From Mycolicibacterium fallax (GTDB taxonomy: Bacteria; Actinomycetota; Actinomycetes; Mycobacteriales; Mycobacteriaceae): DNA of 64,000 nucleotides. The stretch lies in assembly GCF_010726955.1 (NCBI RefSeq), contig NZ_AP022603.1, positions 620,001 through 684,000 on the forward strand, given 5' to 3'. The translations under genes were made by a program, and so were the position numbers. A model generated the notes under the pieces. That model ran no database searches and was not told the origin of the DNA. It worked only from the letters and a program-made list of their open reading frames with translations. This document shows positions 1 to 11,360 of the stretch, piece after piece; position 1 is the stretch's first letter, and every line of letters begins with the position of its first letter.

Positions 1-417
1 CAGGATCGTCGACGGGTCGTAGATGTCGGCGGCCGGGCCGTAGTCGGAGAAGCTCTGGCCGTTGTCGATGCTGCCGTAGAGCACCGCGTCGAGCACCACG
101 AACTGCACGTCGACGGTCTGCCCGCCGAGGTAGATGGCGGCGTTGCCCTTGGCGGCGGTGGCCGGGATGTTGGTCAGGTCGCCGGTCAGCGTCTTGACCG
201 GCAGGCCCTTGACCTCGCCGTCGGCATTGACCTCCAGGTGCGCGCTGGTCACCTTCGCGGTGCTGGCCGCCGAGGTGGACAGCAGCTCCGCGGCGTCCGG
301 CAGCGCTTCGCTCGACTTGTCCGAGGAACAGCCGGTCAACAGGGCGGCGGCGGTGACGGTGGCGGCCAGGGCGGACATCAGGGCGGTCTTGCGGCGGCGC
401 ATCAGCATGGCGGCCAT
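1..417 (-). CDS. lprG: LprG lipoprotein, N-terminal part (cut by window edge)
   Basis: The first 139 codons are present; the C-terminal part lies outside the window. LprG is an exported lipoprotein that carries triacylated lipids and lipoglycans to the cell surface, normally working with the P55 efflux pump encoded next to it. The N-terminus has an Arg/Lys-rich start, a hydrophobic stretch and a lipobox ending LLTGC, followed by a Ser/Asp linker. Segments such as PVKTLTGDLTN, YLGGQTVDVQFVVLDAVLYG and YGPAADIYDP match the LprG fold as I recall it from Rv1411c. ATG at 417 was taken; an in-frame ATG at 408 is the alternative. It is divergent from ribC, as in M. tuberculosis. Confidence 0.9.
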   Translation of the reverse strand, partial: MAAMLMRRRKTALMSALAATVTAAALLTGCSSDKSSEALPDAAELLSTSAASTAKVTSAHLEVNADGEVKGLPVKTLTGDLTNIPATAAKGNAAIYLGGQTVDVQFVVLDAVLYGSIDNGQSFSDYGPAADIYDPSTIL

Positions 418-465
418 GTTAGTGGGTCAAAGCACCGGCGCGGCGGTGCCGACTAGCCTGTGGGC

Positions 466-1080
466 GTGTTCACCGGAATTGTCGAAGAACTCGGCGAGGT
501 AGTTGGCAAGGAGGACCTGGCCGACGCGGCCCGGTTCGTGATCCGCGGACCGGTCGTCACCGCCGACGCCGGGCACGGCGATTCGATCGCGGTCAACGGG
601 GTCTGCCTGACCGTCGTCGAGGTGCTGCCCGGCGGCAGGTTCAGCGCCGACGTGATGGCCGAAACCCTGGACCGGTCCAGCCTCGGTGGCCTGCGGGTCG
701 GTGCCGCGGTGAACCTGGAACGCGCCGCCGCGGTCAACAGCCGGCTCGGCGGCCACATCGTGCAGGGCCACGTCGACGGCACCGGCACCGTGCTGACGCG
801 CACCCCGTCCCAGCACTGGGAGGTCGTCCGGTTCTCGCTGCCGGCCGCGCTGGCCCGCTACCTGGTCGAGAAGGGCTCCATCACCGTCGACGGCACCTCG
901 CTGACGGTGTCCGGGCTGGGCCGCGACGACGACGGCGACTGGTTCGAGGTATCCCTGATCCCCACCACCCTGGCCGCCACCACGCTGGGCCGCGCCGGGG
1001 TGGGCGGCACCGTCAACCTGGAGGTCGATGTGCTGGCCAAGTACGTGGAGCGGCTGCTGGCCGCACGTGCGGGCGAATAG
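466..1080 (+). CDS. ribC: Riboflavin synthase alpha chain
   Basis: This enzyme makes riboflavin from two molecules of 6,7-dimethyl-8-ribityllumazine in the cytosol, the last step of riboflavin synthesis. The 204-residue product begins MFTGIVEELGEV, the family hallmark, and contains two homologous lumazine-binding halves (about 1-95 and 96-190), each with an IVxGHVDGTG- or VSLIPTT-type segment. GTG at 466 is preferred over the in-frame GTG at 460 because the family begins with MFTG. It is followed 75 bp downstream by ribBA. No FMN riboswitch is evident in the short upstream gap. The gene is also called ribE in some species. Confidence 0.95.
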   Translation: MFTGIVEELGEVVGKEDLADAARFVIRGPVVTADAGHGDSIAVNGVCLTVVEVLPGGRFSADVMAETLDRSSLGGLRVGAAVNLERAAAVNSRLGGHIVQGHVDGTGTVLTRTPSQHWEVVRFSLPAALARYLVEKGSITVDGTSLTVSGLGRDDDGDWFEVSLIPTTLAATTLGRAGVGGTVNLEVDVLAKYVERLLAARAGE

Positions 1081-1155
1081 CGCCCGCGGGTTGGTTCATA
1101 CTGGTGGCAGCAATGATGTCGATGGTTCCGCGGTGAACCGGCAAGGTGGCAGAGC

Positions 1156-2951
<1,796 letters not shown>

Positions 2952-3410
2952 ATGGCGAGCGCAACGCAGCGGGCCGCGGACTGGGACGCCGAATTCCGGC
3001 CCCGCAAAACGATGTACCTCGCGGCCGCGGCCGCGGTGCTGATCGTCGCCATCCACATCGGCGTCGCGCTGGTGCTGAAGATCCGCAACACCGGGGTCAA
3101 CTTCCGCACCTCCGACCAGTGGTCGTTCGTGGCGCTCGGGCTGGTGTTCGCCGGCCTGGCGCTGCTGTTCACCCGGCCCCGGCTGCGCATCGGGGCGCCC
3201 GGGGTGGCGGTGCGAAACCTGCTGGGGGAGAAGCTGATCCCCTGGTCGCAGGTCCGCGGCCTGCGCTTCCCGGCGGGCAAGCGGTTCGCCCGGCTGGAGT
3301 TGCCCGCCGACGAATACCTGCCGGTGCTGGCGATTCAGTCCTTCGACACCGACCGCGCCGTCGAGGCGATGGACACCGCCCGGGACCTGGTGGCCAAGTA
3401 CCAGGACTGA
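2952..3410 (+). CDS. Membrane protein with PH-like domain (Rv1417-like)
   Basis: The 152-residue protein has two predicted transmembrane segments (about 20-40 and 57-75) with a short loop, then a C-terminal cytoplasmic domain of about 75 residues (TRPRLRIGAPGVAVRN onward) that resembles a bacterial PH domain. The function is unknown. It begins immediately after the ribH stop, so it is co-transcribed with the riboflavin genes, an arrangement also present in M. tuberculosis (Rv1416-Rv1417). A membrane role linked to flavin supply is possible but is only suggested by position. Confidence 0.85.
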   Translation: MASATQRAADWDAEFRPRKTMYLAAAAAVLIVAIHIGVALVLKIRNTGVNFRTSDQWSFVALGLVFAGLALLFTRPRLRIGAPGVAVRNLLGEKLIPWSQVRGLRFPAGKRFARLELPADEYLPVLAIQSFDTDRAVEAMDTARDLVAKYQD

Positions 3411-3423
3411 GCCGGCCCGGTAG

Positions 3424-3440
3424 CCGAACGTACCGTTCGG
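3424..3440. promoter_or_regulatory. Perfect inverted repeat, operator-like, upstream of uvrC
   Basis: CCGAACGTACCGTTCGG has perfect 7-bp arms around a 3-nt centre and lies 145 bp upstream of uvrC. Its GAAC/GTTC half-sites resemble the mycobacterial LexA box (TCGAAC-N4-GTTCGA), but the spacing is 5 rather than 4, so a TetR-family operator is equally plausible. Confidence 0.45.
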
Positions 3441-3528
3441 TGCCAAAGTGGTGGATGGGGCCGATGTGGTGTCAGAAACCCGGTCGGGCGGAGATTGGTA
3501 CGTCCGGTTACGGTCATCTGCCGACGCC

Positions 3529-3559
3529 TGCGCTCCGCGCTGCGCTCCGCGCTGCGCTC
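3529..3559. repeat. 12-bp tandem repeat upstream of uvrC
   Basis: TGCGCTCCGCGC occurs twice in tandem (3529-3540, 3541-3552), followed by a partial third copy TGCGCTC. It lies in the noncoding leader 27 bp before the uvrC start. No function can be assigned. Confidence 0.8.
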
Positions 3560-3585
3560 GGCAGCGCGATCAGTAGGGTGAAACC

Positions 3586-5559
3586 GTGCCCGATCCCGCC
3601 AGCTATCGTCCGCCGCCGGGCACCATCCCCACCGGGCCCGGGGTCTACCGGTTCTCCGACTCCCACGGCCGGGTCATCTACGTCGGCAAGGCGAAAAACC
3701 TCCGCAGCCGGCTGACCTCGTACTTCGCCGACCTGTCCGGGCTGCACCCGCGCACCCGGCAGATGGTGACCACCGCAGCCAAGGTGGAGTGGACCGTGGT
3801 GGGCACCGAGGTCGAGGCGCTGCAGCTGGAATACAACTGGATCAAGGAGTTCGACCCGCGGTTCAACGTCCGCTACCGCGACGACAAGTCCTACCCGGTG
3901 CTGGCCGTCACCGTCGGCGAGGAGTACCCCCGGCTGTTCGTCTACCGCGGCCCGCGCAAGAAGGGCGTGCGGTACTTCGGGCCGTACTCGCACGCCTGGG
4001 CGATCCGGGAGACCGTCGACCTGCTCACCCGGGTGTTCCCGGCCCGCACCTGCTCGAACGGGGTGTTCAAGCGGCACCGCGCGATCGACCGGCCGTGCCT
4101 GCTGGGCTACATCGACAAGTGCGCCGCGCCGTGCGTCGGCCGGGTTACCGCCGAGGAGCACCGGGCCATCGTCGAGGACTTCTGCGACTTCCTGTCCGGG
4201 CGCACCGACCGGTTCGCCCGGGACCTCGAGCGCGCGATGACCGAGGCCGCCGAGCAGCTGGACTTCGAACGCGCGGCCCGGCTGCGCGACGACCTGTCTG
4301 CGGTGCGCCGGGCGATGGAGAAGCAGGCGGTCGTGCTCGGCGACGGCACCGACGCCGATGTGGTGGCCTTTGCCGCCGACGACCTGGAGGCCGCGGTGCA
4401 GGTGTTCCACGTCCGGGGCGGGCGGGTCCGCGGCCAGCGCGGCTGGGTGGTCGAGACCGAGGGCGGGGTGGACCTGGTCGGGCAGTTCCTCACCCAGTTC
4501 TACGGCGATCAGGCCGAGCTGGGCGGCGCCGCCGACGCCGGCGGCGCGGATTCGGCCAACCCGGTGCCGCGGGAGGTGCTGGTGCCGCAGCTGCCGCCGG
4601 ACGCCGGCCAGCTCGCCGACTGGCTGTCCGGGCTGCGCGGCTCCCGGGTCAGCCTGCGGGTCGCCCAGCGCGGGGACAAGAAGGCACTCGCCGAGACCGT
4701 CGCCCGCAACGCCGCGGAGGCGCTGGCCCAGCACAAGCTGCGCCGCGCCGGCGACTTCACCGCCAGATCCGCCGCGCTGCAGAGCATTCAGGAGGCACTC
4801 GAGCTGGAGGACGCGCCGCTGCGGATCGAATGCGTGGACATCAGCCACGTCCAGGGCACCGACGTGGTCGCCTCGCTGGTGGTCTTCGAGGACGGCCTGC
4901 CGCGCAAGTCCGACTACCGGCACTACGCGATCCGGGAGGCCGCCGGCGACGGCCGCTCCGACGACGTCGCCTCCATCGCCGAGGTGACCCGGCGGCGCTT
5001 CGCCCGGCACGTCGCAGACGTGGCAGGCGGGGCCGACGGGGCAGCCGGGGCCGATTACGCCGCGGAGGGCCGCAGCAGAAAATTCGCCTACCCGCCGAAC
5101 CTGTTCGTCGTCGACGGCGGCGCCCCCCAGGTCAACGCCGCCGCCGCGGTGCTGGCCGAACTCGGGGTCACCGACGTGGCGGTGATCGGCCTGGCCAAGC
5201 GGCTGGAGGAGGTGTGGGTGCCCAACCTGGACGGCTCGGCACCGGACCCCTACATCCTGCCGCGCAACAGCGAGGGCCTGTACCTGCTGCAGCGGATCCG
5301 CGACGAGGCGCACCGGTTCGCGATCACCTTCCACCGCAGCAAACGGTCCAAGCGGATGACGGCCTCGGTGCTCGACGGCGTCCCCGGCCTGGGCGAGCGC
5401 CGGCGGTCGGCACTGGTCACCCACTTCGGCTCGGTGGCCAAGCTCAAACAGGCTACGGTCGAGGAGATCACCGCGGTGCCGGGAATCGGGACGGCGACGG
5501 CCCGGGCGGTGCTGACCGCGCTCGGGGTGCCGGACAACGGCGGGACGGATGAAGGATGA
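3586..5559 (+). CDS. uvrC: UvrABC excinuclease subunit C
   Basis: UvrC makes the 3' and 5' incisions flanking a DNA lesion in nucleotide excision repair after UvrB loading. The 657-residue protein has an N-terminal GIY-YIG nuclease (about 15-95; GVYRF and [14 protein letters not shown]), a UvrB-interacting UVR motif near 210-245 ([17 protein letters not shown]), an RNase H-like 5' nuclease domain (about 395-555, with CVDISH and [12 protein letters not shown]) and C-terminal helix-hairpin-helix motifs ([24 protein letters not shown]). GTG 3586 gives the usual start. The last bases overlap rapZ as ATGA. Confidence 0.97.
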   Translation: MPDPASYRPPPGTIPTGPGVYRFSDSHGRVIYVGKAKNLRSRLTSYFADLSGLHPRTRQMVTTAAKVEWTVVGTEVEALQLEYNWIKEFDPRFNVRYRDDKSYPVLAVTVGEEYPRLFVYRGPRKKGVRYFGPYSHAWAIRETVDLLTRVFPARTCSNGVFKRHRAIDRPCLLGYIDKCAAPCVGRVTAEEHRAIVEDFCDFLSGRTDRFARDLERAMTEAAEQLDFERAARLRDDLSAVRRAMEKQAVVLGDGTDADVVAFAADDLEAAVQVFHVRGGRVRGQRGWVVETEGGVDLVGQFLTQFYGDQAELGGAADAGGADSANPVPREVLVPQLPPDAGQLADWLSGLRGSRVSLRVAQRGDKKALAETVARNAAEALAQHKLRRAGDFTARSAALQSIQEALELEDAPLRIECVDISHVQGTDVVASLVVFEDGLPRKSDYRHYAIREAAGDGRSDDVASIAEVTRRRFARHVADVAGGADGAAGADYAAEGRSRKFAYPPNLFVVDGGAPQVNAAAAVLAELGVTDVAVIGLAKRLEEVWVPNLDGSAPDPYILPRNSEGLYLLQRIRDEAHRFAITFHRSKRSKRMTASVLDGVPGLGERRRSALVTHFGSVAKLKQATVEEITAVPGIGTATARAVLTALGVPDNGGTDEG

Positions 5560-6452
5560 CGGAGCGGATGGCCGACACCGGCGGTGACCCGTCGATCGAC
5601 GTCGTCGTGGTCACCGGGCTGTCCGGGGCCGGGCGGGACACCGCGGCGAAGGTGCTCGAAGACCTCGGCTGGTACGTCGCCGACAACCTGCCCACCGAGC
5701 TGATCGCCCGGATGGTCGACCTCGGGCTGGCCGCCGGTTCCCGGATCACCCGGCTGGCGGTGGTGATGGACGCCCGCTCCAAGGGGTTCACCGGCGACCT
5801 GGACACCGTGCGCTCGGACCTGGCCGCCCGCGACATCACCCCGCGGGTGCTGTTCCTGGACGCCTCCGACGACGTGCTGGTCCGCCGCTACGAGAACAAC
5901 CGGCGCGCCCATCCGCTGCAGGCCGGGCTGACCCTGGCCGAGGGCATCGCCGCCGAGCGCCGGATGCTGGAACCGGTGCGCGCGGCGGCGGACCTGGTGA
6001 TCGACACCTCGGCGCTGCCGGTGCCGGAGCTGCGCAAGACCATTGAGGACGCGTTCGGCACCGAGACCGTCGCGACGCTGAGCCTGACCGTGGAATCCTT
6101 CGGCTTCAAATACGGGCTGCCGATGGACGCCGACATGATCGCCGACGTGCGCTTCCTGCCGAACCCGCACTGGGTCGACGACCTGCGCCCGCACACCGGC
6201 CGGCACCGGGCGGTGCGCGACTACGTGCTCGGCCAGGATGCCGCCGGGCCGTTCCTGGACAACTACGAGCGGATCCTGGGCCTGGTGTTCGACGGCTACC
6301 GGCGCGAGGGCAAACGCTATGTCACCGTCGGGATCGGCTGCACCGGCGGCAAGCATCGCAGCGTCGCGATCGCCGAGGCGCTGGCCGGGCGGCTGACCGG
6401 GACGCCCGGGCTGTCGGTGCGGGTGCTGCACCGGGATCTGGGGCGCGAGTGA
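5556..6452 (+). CDS. rapZ: RapZ-like nucleotide-binding protein
   Basis: This 298-residue protein is the RapZ/YvcJ homologue (Rv1421). In enterobacteria RapZ steers small-RNA decay and amino-sugar metabolism; the mycobacterial role is not settled. The N-terminal half holds a P-loop-like segment (21-29, GLSGAGRDT) in which the lysine expected in a Walker A motif is arginine and the next residue is aspartate. The C-terminal half has the conserved [24 protein letters not shown] and [11 protein letters not shown] motifs of the sensory domain. It lies in the conserved uvrC-rapZ-cuvA-whiA cluster, with overlaps at both ends. Confidence 0.93.
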   Translation: MTERMADTGGDPSIDVVVVTGLSGAGRDTAAKVLEDLGWYVADNLPTELIARMVDLGLAAGSRITRLAVVMDARSKGFTGDLDTVRSDLAARDITPRVLFLDASDDVLVRRYENNRRAHPLQAGLTLAEGIAAERRMLEPVRAAADLVIDTSALPVPELRKTIEDAFGTETVATLSLTVESFGFKYGLPMDADMIADVRFLPNPHWVDDLRPHTGRHRAVRDYVLGQDAAGPFLDNYERILGLVFDGYRREGKRYVTVGIGCTGGKHRSVAIAEALAGRLTGTPGLSVRVLHRDLGRE

Positions 6453-7477
6453 GCGACCCCCGCATCGTCGCGCTCGGCGGCGGTCACGGCCTGTACGCCA
6501 CGCTGTCGGCGGCCCGCCGGCTGACCGCGTATGTGACCGCCGTGGTGACCGTCGCCGACGACGGCGGATCCTCGGGCCGGCTGCGCGCCGAGCTCGACAT
6601 CGTGCCGCCCGGTGACCTGCGGATGGCGCTGGCCGCGCTGGCCTCCGACAGCCCGCAGGGCCGGCTGTGGGCGACGATCATCCAGCACCGGTTCGGCGGC
6701 ACCGGCGCGCTGGCCGGGCATCCGATCGGCAACCTGCTGCTGGCCGGGCTCGACGAGGTGCTGGCCGACCCGGTCGCCGCCCTGGACGAGCTGGGCCGGG
6801 TCCTCGGGGTGCGCGGCCGGGTGCTGCCGATGTGCCCGATCGGCCTAAAGATCGAGGCCGATGTGGCCGGGCTGGAATCGGATCCGCGGATGAGCCGGGT
6901 GATCCGGGGCCAGGTGGCGGTGGCGACCACCCCCGGCCAGGTCCGCCGGGTCCGGCTGCTGCCCGGGCATCCGCCGGCCACCCCGCAGGCCGTCGACGCC
7001 ATCATGGCCGCCGACCTGGTGGTGCTGGGGCCGGGCTCCTGGTTCTCCAGCGTCATCCCGCACGTGTTGGTGCCCGGGCTGGTCAGCGCGCTGCAGGCGA
7101 CCACCGCCCGTCGGGCACTGGTGCTGAACCTGGCCGACGAGCCGGGGGAGACCGCCGGGTTCAGCGCCGAACGGCATGTGCACGTGCTGGCTCAGCACGC
7201 CCCGGACATCACCGTGGACGACATCATCGTCGACGAGGCCCGGGTGCCCGGGCAGCGCGAGCGCGACCAGCTGCGCCGCACGGCCGGCCTGCTGCAGGCC
7301 GACGTGGTGTTTGCTGACGTTTCACGACCTGGTACACCATTACATGACCCGGCGAAATTGGCGTCGGCGTTGCAGGGGGTGCTCGCGCGGGGTGAGGCGG
7401 TGGCGCCGCCTGCTGCCACCGCGCCGTTGGCCGCCGACGGGATCCGGCGGGAAAGAGGTGACGACACTTGGCGATGA
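6449..7477 (+). CDS. cuvA: CuvA/YvcK-family UDP-sugar binding protein
   Basis: YvcK-family proteins bind UDP-GlcNAc-type sugars and adjust cell-wall precursor metabolism; the mycobacterial member (Rv1422, CuvA) has been linked to growth on gluconeogenic carbon and to cell shape. The 342-residue product has the opening [10 protein letters not shown] and [11 protein letters not shown], which form the Rossmann-like sugar-nucleotide site, followed by [12 protein letters not shown] and the [17 protein letters not shown] segment. GTG 6449 overlaps the rapZ stop. The C-terminal 35 residues are low-complexity and poorly conserved. The 3' end overlaps whiA by 10 bp. Confidence 0.93.
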   Translation: MSDPRIVALGGGHGLYATLSAARRLTAYVTAVVTVADDGGSSGRLRAELDIVPPGDLRMALAALASDSPQGRLWATIIQHRFGGTGALAGHPIGNLLLAGLDEVLADPVAALDELGRVLGVRGRVLPMCPIGLKIEADVAGLESDPRMSRVIRGQVAVATTPGQVRRVRLLPGHPPATPQAVDAIMAADLVVLGPGSWFSSVIPHVLVPGLVSALQATTARRALVLNLADEPGETAGFSAERHVHVLAQHAPDITVDDIIVDEARVPGQRERDQLRRTAGLLQADVVFADVSRPGTPLHDPAKLASALQGVLARGEAVAPPAATAPLAADGIRRERGDDTWR

Positions 7478-8451
7478 CTGCGGAGGTCAAGAACGAGCTG
7501 AGCAAGCTCGTGGTGAACTCGGTCAGCGCTCGACGTGCCGAGGTGGCGTCGCTGCTGCGGTTCGCCGGCGGCCTGCACATCGTGTCGGGCCGGGTGGTCG
7601 TGGAGGCCGAGGTCGACCTGGAGGGCACCGCGCGGCGGCTGCGCAAGGACATCTTCGACCTGTACGGCTACGCCGCCATGGTGCACGTGCTGTCGCCGAG
7701 CGGGATCCGCAAGGCCACCCGCTACGTGGTGCGGGTGGCCAAGGACGGCGAGGCGCTGGCCCGCCAGACCGGGCTGCTGGATCTGCGCGGCCGGCCGGTG
7801 CGCGGGCTGCCCGCCCAGGTCGTCGGCGGCAGCATCGGTGATTCCGAGGCCGCCTGGCGCGGGGCGTTCCTGGCGCACGGCTCGCTGACCGAGCCGGGCC
7901 GGTCCTCGGCGCTGGAGATCAGCTGCCCCGGGCCGGAGGCGGCGCTGGCGCTGGTCGGGGCGGCCCGCCGGATGGGGGTGTCGGCCAAGGCCCGCGAGGT
8001 CCGCGGCATCGACCGGGTGGTGGTGCGCGACGGCGAGGCCATCGGGCTGCTGCTGACCCGGATGGGCGCCCAGGACACCCGCGGCACCTGGGAGGAGCGC
8101 CGGATGCGCCGCGAGGTCCGCGCCACCGCGAACCGGCTGGCCAACTTCGACGACGCCAACCTGCGCCGGTCGGCGCGCGCGGCGGTCGCCGCGGCCGCCC
8201 GGGTGGAGCGCGCCCTGGAGATCCTGGGTCCCGGGGTGCCCGATCACCTGGCCGCCGCCGGCAAGCTGCGCGTCGAGCACCGGCAGGCCTCGCTGGAGGA
8301 ACTCGGCCGGCTGGCCGACCCGCCGATGACCAAGGACGCGGTGGCCGGGCGGATCCGCCGGCTGCTGTCGATGGCCGACCGCAAGGCCAAGCAGGACGGG
8401 CTGCCCGACACCGAGTCGGCCGTCACCCAGGATCTCCTGGACGACGCCTGA
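7468..8451 (+). CDS. whiA: WhiA sporulation/division transcription regulator
   Basis: WhiA is a DNA-binding protein with a LAGLIDADG-like N-terminal domain fused to a C-terminal helix-turn-helix. It acts with WhiB-type proteins to control cell division genes in actinobacteria. The 327-residue protein shows the N-terminal KNELSKLV and [17 protein letters not shown], the repeated LAGLIDADG-type core (about 20-210), and the C-terminal [29 protein letters not shown] helix-turn-helix. A TTG start at 7468 is preferred because the purine-rich AGAGG at 7454-7458 sits about 9 nt upstream; an ATG two codons later is the alternative. Confidence 0.94.
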   Translation: MAMTAEVKNELSKLVVNSVSARRAEVASLLRFAGGLHIVSGRVVVEAEVDLEGTARRLRKDIFDLYGYAAMVHVLSPSGIRKATRYVVRVAKDGEALARQTGLLDLRGRPVRGLPAQVVGGSIGDSEAAWRGAFLAHGSLTEPGRSSALEISCPGPEAALALVGAARRMGVSAKAREVRGIDRVVVRDGEAIGLLLTRMGAQDTRGTWEERRMRREVRATANRLANFDDANLRRSARAAVAAAARVERALEILGPGVPDHLAAAGKLRVEHRQASLEELGRLADPPMTKDAVAGRIRRLLSMADRKAKQDGLPDTESAVTQDLLDDA

Positions 8452-8482
8452 GCGACGAGCGCCTGCGCGAGGAGCCGAAGGC

Positions 8483-8512
8483 GAACTGGCACCGCCTGAA
8501 CTGGCACCGCCT
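8483..8512. repeat. 15-bp perfect tandem duplication
   Basis: GAACTGGCACCGCCT occurs twice in direct tandem between whiA and the PknH-like gene pair. The flanking sequences (GCGACGAGCGCC and GCGATGAGCGCC) are also near-duplicates. This marks the junction between conserved synteny and the accessory pair. Confidence 0.8.
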
Positions 8513-8576
8513 GAGCGATGAGCGCCGCCCGAAAGTGCCGCGCGGCCGGCGTCCGCGCCGTTGTTAGGGTTCGAGC

Positions 8577-11360
8577 GTGGCAACTAGCTCCTCCGGGCCC
8601 TCCAGCCTGCTCAGTGCGGTGATTTGGGGCCTGCTCGGCGTGATACTGGGCGGCGGAATGCTGATGGCGGGCCTGAACGGCGTGGTCGGGGACGGCCCCC
8701 CGACCTGCGGCGGGCAGACCATGGAGCGCGGCGACGAATGCGTCGGCACCAAATCCGGCCGGCGTGACTACGACGAGGTGAAGCGCAGTGACCGCACCTC
8801 CGGGTACTTTCTGACCGGGTTCGGCCTGCTGATCGGGCTTGGCGGCGTGGTGGTGCTGGCCTCGGGGATCCGGGATCGTCACCTGGTCACGGTCACCGAC
8901 GACGCGCTGCTCGGCGCCGGCGAGGTGGCGCGGTTCACCGGCCTGCCGGGCACCGTCACCGAGTCGCACGGCGCGGTCCTCTTCGACGACACCGAGGGGC
9001 TCGACGACCCGGAACTGGTGTCGGTCTACAGCCACGCCCAGGTACGGGCCTTCCAGCGGCCCGGGATGGCCGCGGTCCGCACGCGCACGCTGCGCGAGGA
9101 GCCCGAGGGCCAGCTGCGCCGCGCGGTCAGCGTGGCCGTCGTCGGCTACACCAAAGAGGCCCAGGCCCAAGCGGTGTTCGCGGAACTGGGCCGGCAGTGG
9201 AGCGCCGCGCCCGGGCGAACGCTGGGGGTGCGCCGCGGGGCGGAGCACATCCGCAGCACCGTCGGCACGCTGTTTGCCAGCGCCGACACCCTGGTGATCA
9301 GCCGGCAGCAGGAGGACGGTGACGGCTGGACCGGTTGGCACGCCGTCGCGCGCTGGAACAACGTGCTCGTGGAGGTGCAGGCGAACGGCTATTGGGAGCA
9401 GCCCGGGCCGACCGCCGACCTGCTGGACGCCGCGGTCGCCAAGCTCAGCAAGGGGGCGCCGCGCCCGGCCACCCGCACGCTGCTCCCGGTTGAGTCACCG
9501 GACTGGTCGGCCGAGGCCCTGGAGGCGCTGCTGCTGCCCGATACCCGGGTTGGTGAGCTGCTGCGGGCCCCCGCCCTGGCCCGGGAATCGGTCCGCACCA
9601 GCCTGTACGACGACGCGTCGGCGGTGCACGACGGGGCTTTTCTGGGTAGCTATGCGCTGACCCAGAAGTCGGTGTTCGACGGAAGCGGCTGGCAGGCGAT
9701 GCGCGGCCGGGTGCTGCACGACGCCGACGGCGGCCCGGTCGTGCGGGCGATTCAGGCCGTTGTGCTGATGCCCAGCGCGCAGGCGGCCGGCGCGCTGCTG
9801 GCCGCGCAGGCCCCGCTGTGGCAGCGGCAGGCCGGCGCCATGATGTCCTTCAGCTCCGGGGAACAGCGGGTGGTCAACAGCTATGGCCCGCTGGTCAACA
9901 CCGGCGACATGCTGGCGATCAACCGGTTCGAGGAGGGCGGCAACGGCTGGGTCACCCAGCGCGCGATGACCGCGGTGGGCCGGATCATCGTGGACACCCA
10001 GGTCGCCGGCCGCCCGGCCGCGCCGACGCTGGCGGTGCAACTGGCCGACGCGATCGCGGCCGGGGTGCCCGGCGCCGGAGGGCGCCGCGGGACCCGCGAC
10101 CCGCTGGCGCTGCAGCCCGCGCCGGTCGAGGTGGCCGCGGCCGAGGCGCTGCTGCCCACCGCCGAGCGCGCTGCCGCGCTCACCGGGACGCCCGGACTGG
10201 TGCTCGACGCACCGGTGACCGCGCTCTACGACGACTCCGCGCAGCTGCCCGCCGGCGAGCCGCTGGATCCGTGGGCGCTCGCGCAGCTGCCGGTGTACAC
10301 CGGCACCGGCTATCTCGCGGTGCGCACCCACAAGCTGTCGGTCCCGGTCGACGGCGGCGGCACGCACCTGCTGTTCGGGTCGGTGATCGTGTTCGCCACC
10401 CCGGCCGCGGCGGCCGCCGCGCTGGCCGCGCAGCGGCCGAACTGGCGGGGTGCGGTCGGCCGGCTGGTCACCACCGGCGACGATGCGGGGGAGTACACCT
10501 GGGTGTACGGCGAGTTGGCCGAGGCCCCGGACGCCCTGGCGCTGACGCACTTCCAGGAGGGGGCCGACGGCTGGGGGGTGCAGCGGGCGGTGCGGCTGGC
10601 CGGCAACGTGCTGATCGAGGCGCAGGCCTCCGGCCGCTGGGCTGCCGGGGTGGCCGGGCGGTTCGCCGCGGCGATCGCCGCCGGGGTGCCCGCCGCGGCA
10701 GCCGCCCCGGCCCCCGCACCGGCACCGCGGCCGCCGGGGCCGCCGCCGCCGTCGTTCGACTACGGGGTGCAGCTGCTGTTCGACACCACCGGCCTGGACC
10801 GCGGCCCGGACGGCTGGGTGAATCCGGGTACCGGCGACGACTTCCGGATCGCCGAGCTGGCCGGCAACGCCACCTCGGTGCCGCTGGCCCGGCTCGACGA
10901 GCTGCGCCGCTCGCTGACCACCGATCTGGCCGGCGAGGCCTGCCTGATCGAGGCGAACGTGGTGGCGGTGGACGGGCTGCCCGCGCTGCAGTACCTGATC
11001 AAGGCGCCCAATCCGCGCACCGGCCGCGGGGTGGTCTACCTGGTGGCCAACATCGTGCCGCGGGAGGGCAAGTGGCTGCAGCTCAACGGCATCTTCCCGG
11101 AGGGCGCCGACACCGGGATGCGTGAGGCCGCGGTGGCCGCCGAGGTCGGGCCGGCCGGCATGTATCCGCCGCACCCCTATGTTCCCGGGGTGCGCCCGGT
11201 GCTGCCGTACTCGATCGCCGACGACCGCCGCTACGACGGCCGGTTCCCGGATCACCCGGTGAGCCGGGCCCGGCGCTGGGCCGCCGCGGTGCCGCCCACC
11301 ATCCGGCTGGCGCCGGCCTTCGCGGCGCTGCCGCCGGCCTACCCGGAGGACCGCCGGTGA
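8577..11360 (+). CDS. Two-TM protein with three tandem PknH_C-like domains
   Basis: This 927-residue protein starts with a transmembrane helix (about 12-34), a short loop with two cysteines (C44 and C55, in a CGGxxMxxGDxC pattern) and a YDE motif, then a second helix (about 77-97). Three repeats follow at about 105-290, 315-498 and 522-704. Each has the signature of the PknH C-terminal sensor domain: an LLP/LL start, YDD, an aromatic-rich GTGY/GSGW segment, an AxxxFAxxxxxW helix, an EGxxGW-QRA strand and a V-VQA-G end. A Pro/Ala linker (about 705-726) leads to a distinct 200-residue C-terminal domain that I do not recognise. The four disulfide cysteines of PknH_C are absent from all three repeats. 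No kinase domain is present. GTG 8577 is the first start after an in-frame break. The gene overlaps the next by 4 bp. Confidence 0.85.
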   Translation: MATSSSGPSSLLSAVIWGLLGVILGGGMLMAGLNGVVGDGPPTCGGQTMERGDECVGTKSGRRDYDEVKRSDRTSGYFLTGFGLLIGLGGVVVLASGIRDRHLVTVTDDALLGAGEVARFTGLPGTVTESHGAVLFDDTEGLDDPELVSVYSHAQVRAFQRPGMAAVRTRTLREEPEGQLRRAVSVAVVGYTKEAQAQAVFAELGRQWSAAPGRTLGVRRGAEHIRSTVGTLFASADTLVISRQQEDGDGWTGWHAVARWNNVLVEVQANGYWEQPGPTADLLDAAVAKLSKGAPRPATRTLLPVESPDWSAEALEALLLPDTRVGELLRAPALARESVRTSLYDDASAVHDGAFLGSYALTQKSVFDGSGWQAMRGRVLHDADGGPVVRAIQAVVLMPSAQAAGALLAAQAPLWQRQAGAMMSFSSGEQRVVNSYGPLVNTGDMLAINRFEEGGNGWVTQRAMTAVGRIIVDTQVAGRPAAPTLAVQLADAIAAGVPGAGGRRGTRDPLALQPAPVEVAAAEALLPTAERAAALTGTPGLVLDAPVTALYDDSAQLPAGEPLDPWALAQLPVYTGTGYLAVRTHKLSVPVDGGGTHLLFGSVIVFATPAAAAAALAAQRPNWRGAVGRLVTTGDDAGEYTWVYGELAEAPDALALTHFQEGADGWGVQRAVRLAGNVLIEAQASGRWAAGVAGRFAAAIAAGVPAAAAAPAPAPAPRPPGPPPPSFDYGVQLLFDTTGLDRGPDGWVNPGTGDDFRIAELAGNATSVPLARLDELRRSLTTDLAGEACLIEANVVAVDGLPALQYLIKAPNPRTGRGVVYLVANIVPREGKWLQLNGIFPEGADTGMREAAVAAEVGPAGMYPPHPYVPGVRPVLPYSIADDRRYDGRFPDHPVSRARRWAAAVPPTIRLAPAFAALPPAYPEDRR

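Noticed and set aside
1081..1155. FMN riboswitch before ribBA
   Set aside because: The 75-bp gap is too short, and none of the conserved RFN-element segments are visible.
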